Shown: piece after piece, positions 35,901 through 43,598 of the stretch
Position numbering within the stretch: position 1 is the first letter of the stretch
Layout: the number at the start of each line of letters is the position of its first letter
Assembly (NCBI GenBank): GCA_963989385.1
Contig: OZ022501.1
Span: 22,096,102-22,160,101, forward strand
Length of the DNA stretch: 64,000 nucleotides
Direction of reading: 5' to 3'
Source: Ctena decussata
Taxonomy: Eukaryota; Mollusca; Bivalvia; Lucinida; Lucinidae
Translations under genes and position numbers: made by a program
The notes under the pieces: model-generated
Database searches by the model: none
The model's input: only the letters and a program-made list of their open reading frames with translations
Told to the model about the DNA's origin: nothing

Positions 35901-36508
35901 AAATGGTTCCCTTTTATAATATGTATTTGTTGATTAATTTTTAAATTTTAATTTCAAAAATCGCTTAGATAGTATAAGTTACTTTGTTAAATGATCTTAA
36001 TTCCTGAATAAATCTTATGCATAAATAAATAAATCTTATGAATAAATCTTATGCATCTTAATTCAATCAAAAAATAAACATGGACAAAGTGACTAGACAA
36101 TTTAACCCTTTTTTAATATAGCTTTTGAGGTGTTGCTTGTTCCCTCACTTGGAGCTTTTTCACTCATCTGGCATCTACAAACAAGCAGTGGCAGCATCTG
36201 CAGAAACAGGCAGAACCATGCCTATGAATCGACACTACAGAATCATAAAGCACATAGTAGTTGAGCCCACCGACAATAAGCAAGTTTATTATCTAAGGGA
36301 GACAACCATCTTCAATTCATTACCAATTTTATTTACATTGTAAATACTGTGTTTATATTACTTTCTGGTGGCTGTAAGATAGGTCAGTTATGTTATAGAC
36401 GTGAATTTTATTGCAGCTGCTGCACTCCAAAGCATGATGATGCTTTATACCGTATGCAGGGCTCGTATATTCGATCTTCTCTTCACTTTCTGTTCCCGTG
36501 TCCGCCAT
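29856..36508 (-). CDS. CS-domain (p23/NudC/CacyBP-like) protein, four exons
   Basis: Joining 36508-36451, 35232-35082, 33281-33170 and 29966-29856 on the minus strand gives one uninterrupted 143-residue frame. Splice phases agree at all three junctions and the introns have GT-AG ends. Residues 1-24 are a short charged leader (MADTGTESEEK). Residues 25-128 look like a CS beta-sandwich: DGFVRVIVAMKNL, then AKLDLVFENQGFCLTV, then GKHIQLKIVKL, then a DDDRVLLFLCKR..SWYPEL ending, matching the SFDL/V...K..D.VL..L.K....W..L pattern of CacyBP, SGT1, p23 and NudC domains. The tail (ETAEEEEEQP) is acidic, as in p23-type co-chaperones. A role as a small Hsp90-type co-chaperone or adaptor is inference from the fold. 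Exon 1 is the least certain part (donor ACG|GTATAA). Introns 1-3 contain MITEs, and intron 3 contains the 123-bp minisatellite. Confidence 0.72.
30090..30322. repeat. MITE family 3, best-preserved copy
   Basis: Runs from TTTTTGCAAAGGGGAAAACT through CTTCCTGTTTGCTTCCCTGA, CTTCCAAAATGGGGTCACTG and AAAGAATTTGCTCTTGGGAGAGCAAATTCTTT, then the inverse GACCCCAATTGAGAAGGGAG, ATGGCAGAGTTACT and GTGTATCCATTCACCTTAA. The central hairpin is perfect. It lies in intron 3 of the CS-domain gene. Confidence 0.8.
30448..32046. repeat. 123-bp minisatellite, 13 units, in intron 3 of the CS-domain gene
   Basis: TGTTTGCTCATACACTTTGT recurs every 123 bp from 30448 to 31924. The units are nearly identical (differences such as GACCGTGGTGGCG/GACCCTGGTGGGG and GCTAAGG/GCTATGG). 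Because 123 is divisible by three and the unit has no plus-strand stop, it reads as 41-residue hydrophobic repeats (FTVCSYTLSDSSVC.., SSGWWGIAKALLVNLFLV). One unit (31393-31399, GCCTAGG) carries a TAG that splits the frame into 331- and 202-codon pieces. It lies antisense in an intron, so I treat it as a noncoding satellite. Confidence 0.9.
32703..32938. mobile_element. MITE family 1 copy
   Basis: GAGCAGCGACGCGTGAAAACC at the left and GTTTTGTTGTGTCGCGGCTC at the right, flanked by TA on each side. Both subterminal arms are present. Located in intron 3 of the CS-domain gene. Confidence 0.9.
33170..33281 (-). CDS. CS-domain gene, coding exon 3
   Basis: Acceptor ATGTTGACAG and donor GTACAT; 112 nt. 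Its first base completes the split Gln codon, and it encodes GFCLTVDGEKGE to DKSYHE, ending in phase 0. Confidence 0.78.
33325..33541. mobile_element. MITE family 4 copy
   Basis: Central hairpin ACATATGATGTGACCCCTAT..AGAACCGTCTCAGTGAGATGGTTCT..GAGGGGTCACAACGTATG, with a degraded left end and the right end TCTTATCTGGGTCTCTG. Located just upstream of CS-domain exon 3, in intron 2. Confidence 0.7.
34335..34432. repeat. Fragment of the TATACCCCCGAC element
   Basis: GACATACTTTGTATGCCGGGGGTATA at 34407-34432, preceded by ACTATATACCCCTC, matches in inverse the left end of the element at 58834-59545. Only the end is present. Confidence 0.6.
34445..34580. repeat. MITE family 4 diverged copy
   Basis: TTTGGAACCACCTCACCCAAAGTGGGTCCAATAAGGAATCATAACTT, followed by AAATTATCACAAAAATCACC and ATCTGAAGCTCT, keeps the family order but with many substitutions. 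It contains a (TAAG)n stretch at 34501-34517. Confidence 0.5.
34633..34845. repeat. Three-copy ~60-bp module, one inverted and two direct
   Basis: The module (GCGAGTGATTCGCCGCCGTGTACACATCCATAAAATCCACAAAAAT..) occurs inverted at about 34633-34693 and directly at 34707-34765 and 34787-34845. Spacers carrying AACTGAATAAAGCCC and its inverse GGGCTTTATGTTCAGTTT are themselves paired. All copies are near-identical, implying a recent origin. It lies in intron 2 of the CS-domain gene. Confidence 0.85.
35082..35232 (-). CDS. CS-domain gene, coding exon 2
   Basis: Acceptor ATCATTGCAG and donor GTAAGT; 151 nt. Encodes residues TDEKKKDGFVRV to VFEN and two bases of the following Gln. It is the first half of the CS fold. 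Confidence 0.75.
35325..35475. repeat. MITE family 3 copy (inverted, centre lost)
   Basis: GGGGTAGCAACTCTGTCATTTTCAT and AACAGGAAGTCACAAAAGTTG are the family's two outer parts in inverted order. The AAAGAATTTGCTC centre is missing. Located in intron 1. Confidence 0.6.
36451..36508 (-). CDS. CS-domain gene, coding exon 1
   Basis: ATGGCGGACACGG start. 58 nt, 19 codons plus one base. The donor GTATAA is weak but leaves exactly the phase that exon 2 needs. Confidence 0.55.
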
Positions 36509-36699
36509 ATTCTGTTCTGTTCTGTACATAAATTCTCCCAATTATGGGACACCTCTTCTTCAGAGTGGAACACTTTTTTTACAGTTTATAATCCTCCGAT
36601 TTTACAGTTTATAATATTCCAATTTTAAAATGATGAAATTGACGACCATAACCCTATTTACAGTTTATGAACCTCTATATTTACAGTCTATAACACTAA

Positions 36700-36990
36700 A
36701 ATGTTGCTAAAAGTACTTGGTAAGAAACCTGCTGGGATGCATATCCATACACTTCTGATCTCCAACCCATACAGCAGTATATCTGATGTGAACTTTTTTG
36801 GGATAACGAGCAAACTTGGAATATCGAGGTATCCCAAAATTGATCGAGTAATCTCGAGATTGTCCGCTGGCGTAGATAATATATTTCAATTGTGTTTGTA
36901 TTGTTTGAAATAGCTATAGACTGCATATATTAAGCATATGGGAATATATTAATATTATGCCCATATATTTCCGTTAATTAAATCATTTTC
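36700..36990. repeat. Left partner of a ~3.8-kb inverted repeat pair
   Basis: GAGCAAACTTGGAATATCGA, TCGAGTAATCTCGAGATTG and TTGTATTGTTTGAAATAGCTATAGACTGCA reappear inverted at about 40700-40970 (GCAGTCTTTAGCTATTTCAAACAATA; AATCTCGAG; CCAAGTTTGACC). The two partners bracket the retroelement-rich 37-40.7 kb block. Confidence 0.7.
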
Positions 36991-37206
36991 ATGTAATAGC
37001 AGAGCTGGTATACTTGATCTGTGGTAAGTTATGGCACTAAATGGCAAAATAAACAGTTTTTGTTGTTGTTCTTTGACACAGTTATGACAACGATGTTTTA
37101 ATATGCTGCTAAATAAGTTAGATGGGAAACCTTTATCTTTTTAATTAGTTAATTGGCAGATTTATTACACCACTATTTTCATTCAAGTTGAGAGATAGAG
37201 TAATAA

Positions 37207-37380
37207 TGTAACGGGTTTAGGTATATAGTCACTTCTACAGCCTTGCTGTAGAAGCCGGCTTTTATGGTGACGAGGGTAGAGTGGAAGGCTCTTTCACAAA
37301 GTTAAGCAACGGAGATCGCGGTTAGTACCTGGATGGGTGACTGGTTGCTTGACTTGGTGGACAACCTGGCTAATGCTACA
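37207..37380 (+). mobile_element. LTR of a small retrotransposon containing the 5S rRNA internal promoter
   Basis: The 174-bp segment begins TGTAAC and ends GCTACA, so its ends form TGTA...TACA, the usual LTR termini. It is followed by TT and then an 18-nt tRNA-Leu primer-binding site at 37383. Inside the LTR, 37300-37344 reads AAGTTAAGCAACG, then GGTTAGTAC and CTGGATGGGTGAC. These match box A, the intermediate element and box C of animal 5S rRNA (the internal control region bound by TFIIIA), in sense orientation with the LTR. A TTCTACAGC..GCTGTAGAA hairpin lies at about 37232-37251. The only precedent I can name is the plant Cassandra TRIM family. No second LTR was found in the window. Confidence 0.75.
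37300..37344 (+). promoter_or_regulatory. 5S rRNA-type internal control region (box A, IE, box C)
   Basis: AAGTTAAGCAACG (box A) and GGTTAGTACCTGGATGGGTGAC (IE plus box C) match the conserved 5S rRNA positions ~47-97 almost exactly. The spacer between the boxes is changed, and the 5' and 3' thirds of 5S rRNA are absent or diverged. It is therefore a 5S-derived promoter and not a 5S gene. Confidence 0.8.
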
Positions 37381-37382
37381 TT

Positions 37383-37400
37383 TGGTGGCAGCGGTGGGAT
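37383..37400 (+). promoter_or_regulatory. Primer-binding site complementary to tRNA-Leu
   Basis: TGGTGGCAGCGGTGGGAT is the exact complement of the 3' end ATCCCACCGCTGCCA-CCA of the human tRNA-Leu(AAG) as I recall it. It lies two bases after the LTR. Confidence 0.8.
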
Positions 37401-37444
37401 GGGAGATGACAGGACCATCATCTCCGGACCCAGGTGTACAGGAA

Positions 37445-37957
37445 GGTACTCGGACAAAACGGACCATGGACAAAACGGACCAGACAAAACGGACCACGGC
37501 TAGGACAAAACGGACCACGTTTCTGGACAAAACGGACCACGTTTCAAGACCAGACGGACCACCCTAGAAGACAAACCAGACCATTAATTGGTGCCAGTTA
37601 AAGATAAAAGGAGTATATAATTACCAGAGACAATGTTAAATGGTCACAATTATTTGACTACTGTTCATAATCTCAACTAACTTTGGTTGTCGCAACTAGC
37701 TAATTAATTTAATGGTTAGATTTTTTTTATCTTTTAAGCATGCAAATGTTTTTTATTAGTGTTGCAACTAAATTAAAATATGATAATGCTTTCTCAAGGT
37801 TAACAGATGGTCTGAACGTGGTCCGTTTTGACATTAAACGTGGTCCGTTTTGTCCTGAACGTGGTCCGTTTCGTCCTGAACGTGGTCCGTTTTGTCCCAG
37901 GCGTGGTCCGTTATGTCCGTGGTCCGTTTTGTCCGTGGTCCGTTATGTCCCTAATTC
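37445..37957. mobile_element. Second foldback element, GACAAAACGGACCACG arms
   Basis: The left arm (37450-37565) repeats GGACAAAACGGACCACG about six times. The right arm (37810-37950) carries the inverse CGTGGTCCGTTTTGTCC about seven times. TACAGGAA occurs at 37437-37444 and 37958-37965, an 8-bp direct repeat consistent with a target duplication. The reading frames through the arms (RTKRT and GPFCPERGPF repeats) are artefacts. It is unrelated in sequence to the 577-4557 element but has the same plan. Confidence 0.75.
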
Positions 37958-38063
37958 TACAGGAAAAGGCGATGTCAAAACGTCTATTGGGACTATATAT
38001 GTCACATTGGTGTTTAACCTTTGGTTGGAGGAAATGGAAGGTGCGGCCCTTGTTGCTATTGGT

Positions 38064-38600
38064 TCATTGGATTTGCCATTTTTCAGCTATTGCTTCATTT
38101 ATTAGGGGGTAAACTTCCATTTTTGAGAGTTTGGTGTGGTCGTAAGTGCCTGTGGTCATAGCTGTCTTTGCCGCCCCATCCGCCATTCCGTTGCCATCAA
38201 TCCCTACATGGGCAGGGATCCATTCCATGGAAACGTTAAAGTTTACTGTGGCGGCTAAATTAAGTAGGGATAGGATTTTGTTTACCTTATCGGGCCTCGT
38301 TTTTGATTTACCCGATTGAAGGGTCGAGATCTGTATGGAGCTAAGGGAGTCAGTGAGAATAACTGAGTTTGGAATCCTGCTCTCAAGGATCCAGATGATG
38401 GCATGTTCGATGGCTATCAACTCAGTGGTAAAGACCGCAAGGACAGGATTTAGTCCAATTTTGTGGACATTGTCCATCTCGGGGACAACAAAGGCTGCCC
38501 CTGCTGTTTTAGCTGTGGGGTCTTTACTTCCGTCTGTGGGTATTTGACATACAATGAACAATTTTAAACAAATAGGCTGAAAGTAATGGTATGACACCAA
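38064..38600 (-). pseudogene. RNase H domain fragment of a non-LTR retrotransposon
   Basis: A 178-codon open frame whose residues ~21-165 form an RNase HI domain: TDGSK (first Asp), TTELIAIEHAI (Glu), ILTDSLSSIQ (Asp) and WIPAHVGIDGNGMADGAAK (His and last Asp). All four acidic positions are kept. This is the C-terminal RNase H found in I-, R1- and Jockey-type non-LTR ORF2 proteins. The upstream reverse transcriptase is missing, its place taken by a ~165-bp tandem repeat starting at about 38530. The open frame suggests it was recently part of an intact element. The first ~20 codons lie in the tandem repeat. Confidence 0.8.
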
Positions 38601-39045
38601 CGGTTTGAGTCATGGGCTTTGGGAAGTAAAGAATGCCAATTAATGCCTCACATATTCCAAAACTGATCATGAGCAAACATGGAATTTCTGTTAAATTTTG
38701 TTGACTGATATGACATGTAATGTAAAACTGTTAACAAATAGACTAGAATCAATAGCATGATATTGTTGATACTTGTTAAGAGCTTTCCAAAGTAGCAAAT
38801 GCCAAATATCTCACATATTCTAAAATTTATCATGAGCAAACTTGGAATGTTCTATTAAATTTTATAGATATTTCATACACAATGAAATTTTTTGAACAAA
38901 TAGGCTGAAATAAATGGTATGACACCATTGATATGAGTCTATGGGCTTGGGGAAGTACAGAATGACAACTATCTCAAATTTTCTAAAATTGATCGCGAGC
39001 AAACTTGGAATATCCTATTAAATTTTGTAGATATTTCTCTGGGTG
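38535..39045. repeat. Three-unit ~165-bp tandem repeat
   Basis: Units start near 38535, 38695 and 38865. They share ATTTGACATACAATGAA(C/A), ACAAATAGGCTGAAA, GGTATGACACCA, TCATGAGCAAACATGGAAT and TTAAATTTTGT. The GAGCAAACTTGGAATATC piece is also found in the flanking inverted repeats at 36800 and 40950. Confidence 0.75.
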
Positions 39046-39059
39046 GACTGATATTATCG

Positions 39060-39810
39060 CAGCACACATATTTTATAAGAGTAGTGATTTTAACTCTCAT
39101 AATTAGCCCAACCAGGTTTCAATATCAGATGGAATAGACATCTAATTGGCTGTTTGATATTTAAAAGATCACCGCCAAAATGGGTCATGAAAAATTTATC
39201 ACTGACAAATAATTTTATCATTGGACCTGAAAAAGTTATCGATGGACCGATAAAATTGATCCGTCCACTAATACTTCTAAAGGTGCACCTGTAAGTTATT
39301 GATGCACCAGTAAATTCTATCAGTCCACTGATACATGCTTGATGTCGATGGATTGATAAAATATTGGTGGAGCTGTAAATTAGTGGTCAGTGTTTAAAAT
39401 TTATTGGTCCATTGGTAAAATTTACAGGTGCACCACTACTGAAAAATAGCGGTGCACCTATACTTTTTTATACATAGACCTGTATTGGTAAAATGTTCTT
39501 TGGTAGGATAGAGGGTGAGTAGTACAGCCAATTAATGATGTGTTAATATATATATGGGAATATAGAGTGTATAACTGACCAGTCTAACTGGTCTGGACAT
39601 TTTAGCCTAGTGGTTGTGTGCTTGCTTTATAATCTTGGGGTCCTGAGATCGGTTCCCAGGTTGGGGCGCTTGATGAAATTTTCTTTACAGATTATTCTCC
39701 TCCAACTACAGTATGAAATTTATTGGTCCACTGATAAAATTTACAGGTGCACGTGCCACTGAAATTAAACGATGCACCTATATTTTTTTTATGTGTGGAC
39801 TGGTATCAGT
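39060..39810. repeat. Degenerate GGACCGATAAAATT/GGTGCACC repeats
   Basis: Words such as TTGGTCCA, GATAAAAT, TTTACAGGTGCACC and GGTGCACCTATA recur irregularly. A clearer direct repeat of ~90 bp (39398-39487 and 39716-39805) flanks a tRNA-like insertion. Confidence 0.6.
39598..39670 (+). repeat. tRNA-like SINE head (degenerate)
   Basis: TAGCCTAGTGGTTGTGTGC (A-box-like) and GATCGGTTCCCAGGTTGGGG (B-box-like) occur at tRNA spacing. Acceptor ends do not pair well. It sits between the two copies of a ~90-bp direct repeat, consistent with insertion into it. Confidence 0.45.
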
Positions 39811-39847
39811 AGTTTGGACTCTTTTGGTACACCATAGACACACGTGG

Positions 39848-39915
39848 TCAACTAATTAAAGCAGTTTAATTATGATTCGGAAGGTCATAGGTTTGAATCC
39901 GGGATGGGCCAGACG
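39848..39915 (+). repeat. Second degenerate tRNA-like sequence
   Basis: GGTCATAGGTTTGAATCCGGGATGGGCC resembles a T arm and acceptor 3' strand. The 5' half is only weakly A-box-like. It is a probable SINE relic. Confidence 0.4.
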
Positions 39916-40077
39916 GTGACTAGAAGTAAAAAGTATGCAAAGACCAGGAACTGAAACAATCAAAATCCAAATCCAGCCCTCAAACCCAGCAGTTAACAGC
40001 TACCTTGTTTCGAATCAGGGAAGGATAAGGCAGTGAAAGGAGAGGGATGAGCCTCACCTTTTAAGATATAGTGGACC

Positions 40078-40537
40078 GGTCCTACTAAAGACAGAAAAGG
40101 ACTTACCCCACCGAAAAGGACCGAAAAGAACTTTCGGGCACCGAAAAGGACTTTTATTTGCCCTTTAATGCCATGTAAAACATATGTTTTAGAAATTTAA
40201 ATATCATCATGATATTAATCAGCGCTTGAATAATAATTTTGAGAATTGTAGTATCTTTATCCTAAAATTTCACAAAAATATTACAGCACCGAAAATGACT
40301 CCATTTCTTACCATGTACCGAAAAGGACATCGCAAATACCGAATTTTGGGCACCGAAAAGGGCATTTTTGACTTTATGTTCTAGAAAATTACGTTTAGAA
40401 ATAAAATATTTTACCCCATATGTTTTTTCAAACGTTTTATGGCATAAAGTGGCATATAAAAAGTCCTTTTCGGTGCCCGAAAGTTCTTTTCGGTCCTTTT
40501 CGGTAGCAAAAGTCCTTTTCTGTCTTTAGTAGGACCC
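40078..40537. mobile_element. GGTCCTACTAAAGACAG element with 10-bp target duplication
   Basis: The ends GGTCCTACTAAAGACAGAAA and TTTCTGTCTTTAGTAGGACC are perfect inverted repeats continuing inward through AGGACTT. ATAGTGGACC occurs at both 40068-40077 and 40538-40547. Inside each end the word ACCGAAAAGGAC is repeated three or more times, and isolated copies lie in the middle (40316, 40355). Its 460 bp have no coding capacity. A 9-11-bp duplication is typical of the Mutator superfamily, to which it may belong. Confidence 0.8.
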
Positions 40538-40593
40538 ATAGTGGACCTTTGACCCCACTGCCTTATGGCCTCTACAGTGTGGGACCCCATTAT

Positions 40594-40637
40594 TATTTTT
40601 TTTTTTTCTTATTTTTTTTTTTTTTTTTTTTTTTTTA
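40594..40637. repeat. T-rich homopolymer
   Basis: Two T-runs (9 and about 25 T) separated by CTTA. It could be the reverse of an A-tail, but no retroelement end adjoins it clearly. Confidence 0.6.
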
Positions 40638-40689
40638 GTATTAATTCTAGATAGCTTAAATGAAAACAGTGGTGTGGTAAATCTTAAAT

Positions 40690-40985
40690 GAAAACATTGG
40701 TGATGAAATGTGCCATCTCCGCTATTGCCTGAAATTGTCTCAATTAACGGAAATACGGATATAATATTAATAAATTCCCATAAACTTAATATTAATCACT
40801 AACAGATGCAGTCTTTAGCTATTTCAAACAATATAAATACGATTATAATATCTCAAAGTCCATGCCGTAATCGATGAAAAACCTCAAGATTGCTCGAGTA
40901 AACTTAGAATTCCAAGATTGACCGTGAGCAATCTCGAGATTTTTCAAATTCCAAGTTTGACCACAACAGCACTGCGCGATGGGTG
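40690..40985. repeat. Right partner of the ~3.8-kb inverted repeat pair
   Basis: Inverse of 36790-36990: GCAGTCTTTAGCTATTTCAAACAAT, TTCCCATAAACTTAATATTA, AATCTCGAGATT and AATTCCAAGTTTGACC are all recognisable at roughly 80% identity by eye. Confidence 0.7.
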
Positions 40986-42409
40986 GGGTTCTAGTTTGTA
41001 TCCAGGGTGGCTGGTTTGGGGTGGTATAAATGGTCGCCCCCCCACCCCCGCACCCCACCCTGCGTGACATACATAAACGTACAAAATGATTTACTTTATT
41101 ATACTGAAATTATTAATTTTTCGTTAATATTTAAACCCGAAGTTATTAAAAGAGATACATACGTACATATCATGGGCAAACGTGCACTTATTGAAGTGTT
41201 CTTTTTATTTTGTATCTATATACATACTGTTTGGGATGGATGAGAACGGTGTTGGTGTATGCTCGGAGGGGACAGGGGGTGCTGTGAATCAGGGGAGGCT
41301 GGTTTGGGGTGGTTTTGTAGAGGTTTGGGGTGGTTTGGGGTGTTTCCACGGACCCAAAATACATTGTACCGCACCGCACCGGCTAATACCTTGTACCGCA
41401 CTGCGATCATCATTGGAAAGGATTTTCTTGTCTTCTCTTTTTTCATCCTGCGGTGCTGGACTCATTTCTTGAAGTGCAGATTTGTGCTTCTGCCTAATAC
41501 TACACATATTCAATTATTCTGGTGGTTGGAGCGACTATACTTATGAAGGCCGAATTTTTGTGATAAAATGCCGCGAGAATGCTGCCCGGTGTATTTCAAC
41601 TGCCCTTCGATTCTTAAAGACATTCAGTGGTAGTTACAGACTGGTGCATGCTGCCCCGTACTGTAAAAGTTTTTAGTCAGCTCTTCACTCCAGAAGAATA
41701 CGTATAACTACGGTGACCCTAACAAGGGTGGAACTCCTTAGTACAAGTACAAGTACAAGTACTTACGGAAATTTCCGTTCAGTGTCGAGTAAATTGCGAA
41801 CTTTACTGCGCTCAAGCTATATGCTATTTCTATATACTGTTCCTGTCTTTTTATGAGAGTAAATAATGAATCTATTATTAAATATTTAATTTATGACAAA
41901 TTTATATCAACCAAAATGCTTCTCCATCTCAATACATACTTTATATAGAAACGCTTTTCTATTTTCTTCAAGCAAGTCCTCAATTTAAATACTTTGAGTA
42001 ATTTCTATGATACATAATAATTATATGGCAAATTAACATTATACTATCGAGGCTTTTTTCTCCAATGAATTTATATAAATTATGTATTTCTCTAAATCAA
42101 GATCTATAATTTGAAGTCTTTTCATATTTAAGTGAGTGCTTTCCTTTAATTAAGTTAAAAGAAGTCATTCTGAAAAGAATCATTTGGAACTATTCTTATA
42201 GTTCTCTAATAACTCTCATTTGAAGGGCTTAAAACATTACACATATATGTTGTATAAACTATTGCATATGAATATATACAATAAATGCAAATATACTTCT
42301 ATGTATGCAGGCAGCTTTTCAGTCAGAGGCCGCTATTTTTCATTCCGGCATTTGTTTAACGCATTGTATTGTTGAAAAAAAACAACATTATGTGAATGTT
42401 TTGATGTAG

Positions 42410-42410
<1 letters not shown>
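40986..42410. other. Unannotated; G/T-rich direct repeats and GTACAA tandem
   Basis: GGCTGGTTTGGGGTGGT occurs at 41009 and again at 41298, with further TTTGGGGTG copies to 41343. GTACCGCACCGCACCGG lies near 41368 and (GTACAA)n at 41741-41762. The short frames through this stretch on both strands have no family signature. Confidence 0.45.

Positions 42411-42489
<79 letters not shown>
42411..42489. repeat. Compound (GT)n-(GA)n microsatellite
   Basis: About 17 GT units then about 20 GA units, back to back. Confidence 0.95.
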
Positions 42490-42492
<3 letters not shown>

Positions 42493-42739
42493 GTTTAAAC
42501 AGTATTTCATTCGTATATTTTATGCATAGCGCAACATGTACAAATACTACAAATACAGGGATTCAGAAGAAAGTCGATTGACTTATTTGATTTTGAATCT
42601 GTATCCCAGACAGCATGATTATGAAGTGATAATAGGCCTACTGCGGGAAACGCAAATTTTGAAAGCTTACAAATACTGTTGAAAAGGCCGTAAGACCTTG
42701 TCATACATTTGCACCCAAAGACAAAACTAACGTCCGTAC

Positions 42740-43140
42740 TGCGGCATGATGATGATACAACGTTGTTCCAACACTTTATGTATAATGATTCCGAAGATTT
42801 TTATGAGTAGCTACACGCAAAAAGAGTGCTGAAAGCGTATGCGAACAGCAAAGGCTTGGACAAGGCTGAGTTTTTTTTAGACACATACCATGCATGGACC
42901 CTTCGGTCATGGTGATGATACGACGTTGTTTCAAAGTTTTGAGTATAGTGTTCGAAAAAATATTGCTATACCACAAAAAATGGTGCTGAACGCGTATGTG
43001 AACAGCATTCACGAAGTCTGGTCAGAGTTTATGTTGTTCGAAAACACAGCATATATGAACCCGTACTTTAAATTATAATGATACAATTTTGTTCCAACGT
43101 TTTGTGTATAGTATTATCTTTAAAAAATGAGATGCATACG
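42740..43140. repeat. Three diverged ~165-bp tandem units
   Basis: GATGATACAACGTTGTTCCA at 42748, GATGATACGACGTTGTTTCA at 42913 and AATGATACAATTTTGTTCCA at 43077 open the three units. The first two also share GTGCTGAA(A/C)GCGTATG(C/T)GAACAGCA. Confidence 0.7.
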
Positions 43141-43154
43141 CTAAAATGTAAAAA

Positions 43155-43157
<3 letters not shown>

Positions 43158-43192
<35 letters not shown>
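43158..43192. repeat. (ATCT)n microsatellite
   Basis: About nine ATCT units 37 bp outside the left end of the inverted-repeat element. A matching (ATCT)n lies 30 bp outside the right end. Confidence 0.95.
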
Positions 43193-43228
43193 AAGTGATA
43201 AGTAATTCCAGTTTTTTTTCTTTCTTTA

Positions 43229-43598
43229 TGTCACAGGGTAAAATAAGGCTTTCATTGAAGCCCTTATTTAAACTACCTTTCTCTATATGGTCTTCCCTAT
43301 AGCCTTGTTCCCGACCCGGTTCTCCGCCTCCTCTTATACTAGATGTTGGGTGTGTCTGTAGTGGGTGTAGGGATGTCCAGTGTGAATTATGTATTCACCT
43401 GTGTTAAGCGCTGATGCGTTCAGTCATCTACTCGTCATCATACAAAACACACCTCGTATATGTCTCCCTATTAAATATATTTTGCAATATATTTGCAGGT
43501 ATGTAGCTCATTTACTTCATTCATTTGGCATTAATTAGCATATTCTTAGGATTCATGAAGTGCGTTCAGTTTCATGGTATTTAAGTAAGTTTTTTCTC
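43229..43598 (+). repeat. Left terminal inverted repeat of the 8.3-kb element
   Basis: Begins TGTCACAGGG. Matches the inverse of 51171-51539 and ends where the coiled-coil frame begins to be coding; the last few codons of that frame lie within it. Confidence 0.85.

Noticed and set aside
37290..37370. 5S rRNA gene or pseudogene
   Set aside because: Only the internal promoter part matches. The terminal stems are absent, and the sequence lies inside TGTA..TACA ends followed by a primer-binding site.
37337..38112. RTKRT- and GPFCPERGPF-repeat proteins
   Set aside because: They translate the inverted minisatellite arms of the second foldback element.
40594..40637. Poly-A tail of a minus-strand retrotransposon
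   Set aside because: No retroelement 3' end or target duplication could be placed next to it.
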